From NCBI GenBank assembly GCA_049273855.1, contig JBASRN010000011.1:1-23826 (forward strand): 23,826 nucleotides of DNA, given 5' to 3'. A program made the position numbers and the translations under genes. This document shows, piece after piece, positions 22,879 to 23,826 of the stretch (position 1 is its first letter; the number at the start of each line of letters is the position of its first letter). The notes below the pieces were generated by a model. That model was not told the DNA's origin. It worked only from the letters and a program-made list of their open reading frames with translations, and ran no database searches. This DNA is from Onstottus_B sp049273855 (GTDB lineage: Bacteria > Acidobacteriota > Blastocatellia > UBA7656).

Positions 22879-22969
22879 CTGTTCAGCATAAGAAGCGGCG
22901 GGCCATCAGCCGGGGCCGGGGCTGAAGCGCCGGAAAAACATTAGACGATCTTGACATCGCAGTTGCCCG

Positions 22970-23146
22970 CTAGTGTCCTGTTTCTAAAGTTCGCTTACAA
23001 AAGCGGGCGACGCTGGCAAGAATCTCGTCAGCGGTCTTAATCCAAGTGAACGGCTTAGCTTTGGCGTTATGAATGTCGATGTAGTTGCGGATTGTATCTT
23101 CCAGGTTTCGTGTGCTATGAAAAACACCTCGCCGCAACTGTTTCTC
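22970..23146 (-). pseudogene. C-terminal fragment of an IS630-type transposase
   Basis: On the minus strand this frame reads EKQLRRGVFHSTRNLEDTIR, then NYIDIHNAKAKPFTWIKTAD and EILASVARFCKRT, ending with a TAG at 22970-22972. This is the end of the DDE transposase of IS630-family elements (the block ending in KPFxWTKTADEIL). The frame is closed by a TAA at 23168-23170, and the catalytic core is missing, so only about 60 residues remain. The sequence at the stop (AGTGTCCTGTTTCTAAAG) resembles an element terminus. It lies about 90 bases after the kinase gene and is opposite in strand. Non-functional remnant. Confidence 0.75.
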
Positions 23147-23148
23147 AG

Positions 23149-23177
23149 CGAACCTGCGACCCCCTGCTTAGAAGTCC
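23149..23177 (-). other. tRNA-Arg(UCU)-like fragment beside the transposase remnant
   Basis: Read on the minus strand, this 29-base stretch matches the pattern of a tRNA anticodon loop with TCT anticodon (CTTCTAA), a variable loop and the start of the T arm (GGTCGCAGGTTCG). The anticodon stem does not pair properly, and the 3' side of the T arm and the acceptor are absent because transposase sequence begins there. It cannot be a functional tRNA. It may be a tRNA relic or a chance match. Confidence 0.35.
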
Positions 23178-23543
23178 GATTCCAGCGAATCACCAAAAAC
23201 TCCGAATTCCCAAGCAATATCGAGTTTTCAGATTCAAGGAGTTACGATTGGCTTATGGAAGCCTGTTGAAAGCTATTGGTCTTTGAGGCTTTGACCAACT
23301 ACAAAATTATCTACAGCGAATACGGCTCTTGGCGAGCCATCCAAAAAACGACCCTTGCCGATACGGGGGCGTAAACTCCCGGTCCTCATACTCTAATTCA
23401 ACTCGCAAGTCGCCTTTAACCTGCCTCAGACAGCTTCATAGACCCACAGGATAACCTTAGCCAAACCTCTGCCCGCCATCAGTACTTCCTCAGCAATATC
23501 TTGCTACTCCTGAGCCCGAACAAAAACGCGCTTAGGAGGAGAT
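23178..23543. other. Gap before the last gene, nothing supported
   Basis: Short frames on both strands here have no ribosome site or domain. A GGCTC-TTGGC-GAGCC hairpin (23324-23338) is the only clear structure. Base composition is lower in G+C than the flanking genes, as in decayed insertion-sequence DNA. Confidence 0.4.
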
Positions 23544-23826
23544 ATGAAAACGTTGAGGGGAATGGGCGTGGCGGGCATCATGATGCTCGCGTGCGGAATT
23601 GCTTTTGGACAAGGTCACGTTGGTAATGATCCTAGCCAGGAAGTAATAAAGGAACTGATGGCTCATCTTCCCAAGAGAGTTAAGACGGGTAAGCAGTTAC
23701 CTCCTTTCGTGAAGGAAGCAGTCAAGGAGCTAGCCAAACTCTCTCCAAATAAAGTGGAAGTCGAGACCTTGCATACACGGCTGGTCGTGATTACCGATAT
23801 GGATCGGTATTTAGACTATATGAGGG
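23544..23826 (+). CDS. Secreted hypothetical protein, cut by the window end
   Basis: An ATG at 23544 with a strong AGGAGG (23534-23539) opens a frame that runs to the window edge, 94 codons seen. It starts with a signal peptide (MKTLRGMGVAGIMMLACGIA, cleavage near FGQ). A charged mature part follows: SQEVIKELMAHLPKRVKTGK, then FVKEAVKELAKLSPNKVEVE. The MMLAC could be an atypical lipobox. I do not recognise the family. Because the 3' end is missing, length and domains are unknown. Confidence 0.75.
   Translation, partial: MKTLRGMGVAGIMMLACGIAFGQGHVGNDPSQEVIKELMAHLPKRVKTGKQLPPFVKEAVKELAKLSPNKVEVETLHTRLVVITDMDRYLDYMR

Overview
The window looks like a chromosomal segment of a moderately GC-rich soil bacterium, most plausibly an acidobacterium (Blastocatellia-like). 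This is inference from gene content: an ECF sigma factor directly followed by a Ser/Thr kinase with TolB-like and TPR regions, a futalosine-pathway MqnA, YajQ, c-type cytochromes, many short palindromic repeats and a group II intron. No rRNA or complete tRNA gene was seen, so the taxonomy rests on style and is not proven.

Layout. 1-4.1 kb: ftsK (DNA translocase) and mqnA (chorismate dehydratase), both on plus. 4.2-7.85 kb: mostly minus strand, with a 71-aa orphan, a secreted protein with two LTxxQ motifs (Spy/CpxP-like), and a two-gene unit of an M24B aminopeptidase followed 4 bp later by yajQ. 8.06-11.56 kb: plus strand, with transaldolase, a heptad-repeat hairpin, a frameshifted small gene, a MaoC-type hydratase and an NRAMP-superfamily transporter with non-canonical metal-site residues. 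11.6-12.1 kb: a nested palindromic repeat element. 12.16-15.84 kb: a secreted single-CxxCH protein, a MazE/MazF-type toxin-antitoxin pair, a decayed stretch with a broken reading frame, and a secreted di-haem cytochrome. 16.0-17.54 kb: an AAC(6')-Ii-like acetyltransferase (plus) and an arsenite methyltransferase arsM (minus).

17.59-19.47 kb holds an apparently complete group II intron (maturase plus domain V). It is inserted about 43 nt upstream of the arsM start codon and transcribed in the opposite direction. A candidate EBS1 in the intron pairs with the six bases just before the proposed 5' splice site. 19.74-22.88 kb is a regulatory operon: a good sigma-70-type promoter, an ECF sigma factor and, 6 bp later, a kinase-TolB-TPR protein. 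The last kilobase holds a C-terminal fragment of an IS630-type transposase next to a tRNA-Arg-like fragment, then the start of a secreted protein cut by the window edge.

Functionally the window mixes housekeeping (ftsK, mqnA, tal, yajQ) with stress or xenobiotic functions (arsenic methylation, aminoglycoside-type acetylation, toxin-antitoxin, envelope sensor) and clear traces of mobile DNA. I found no CRISPR array, no phage module and no convincing wholly new multi-gene system. The least explained elements are the intron/arsM junction, the two repeat elements and the altered NRAMP site.
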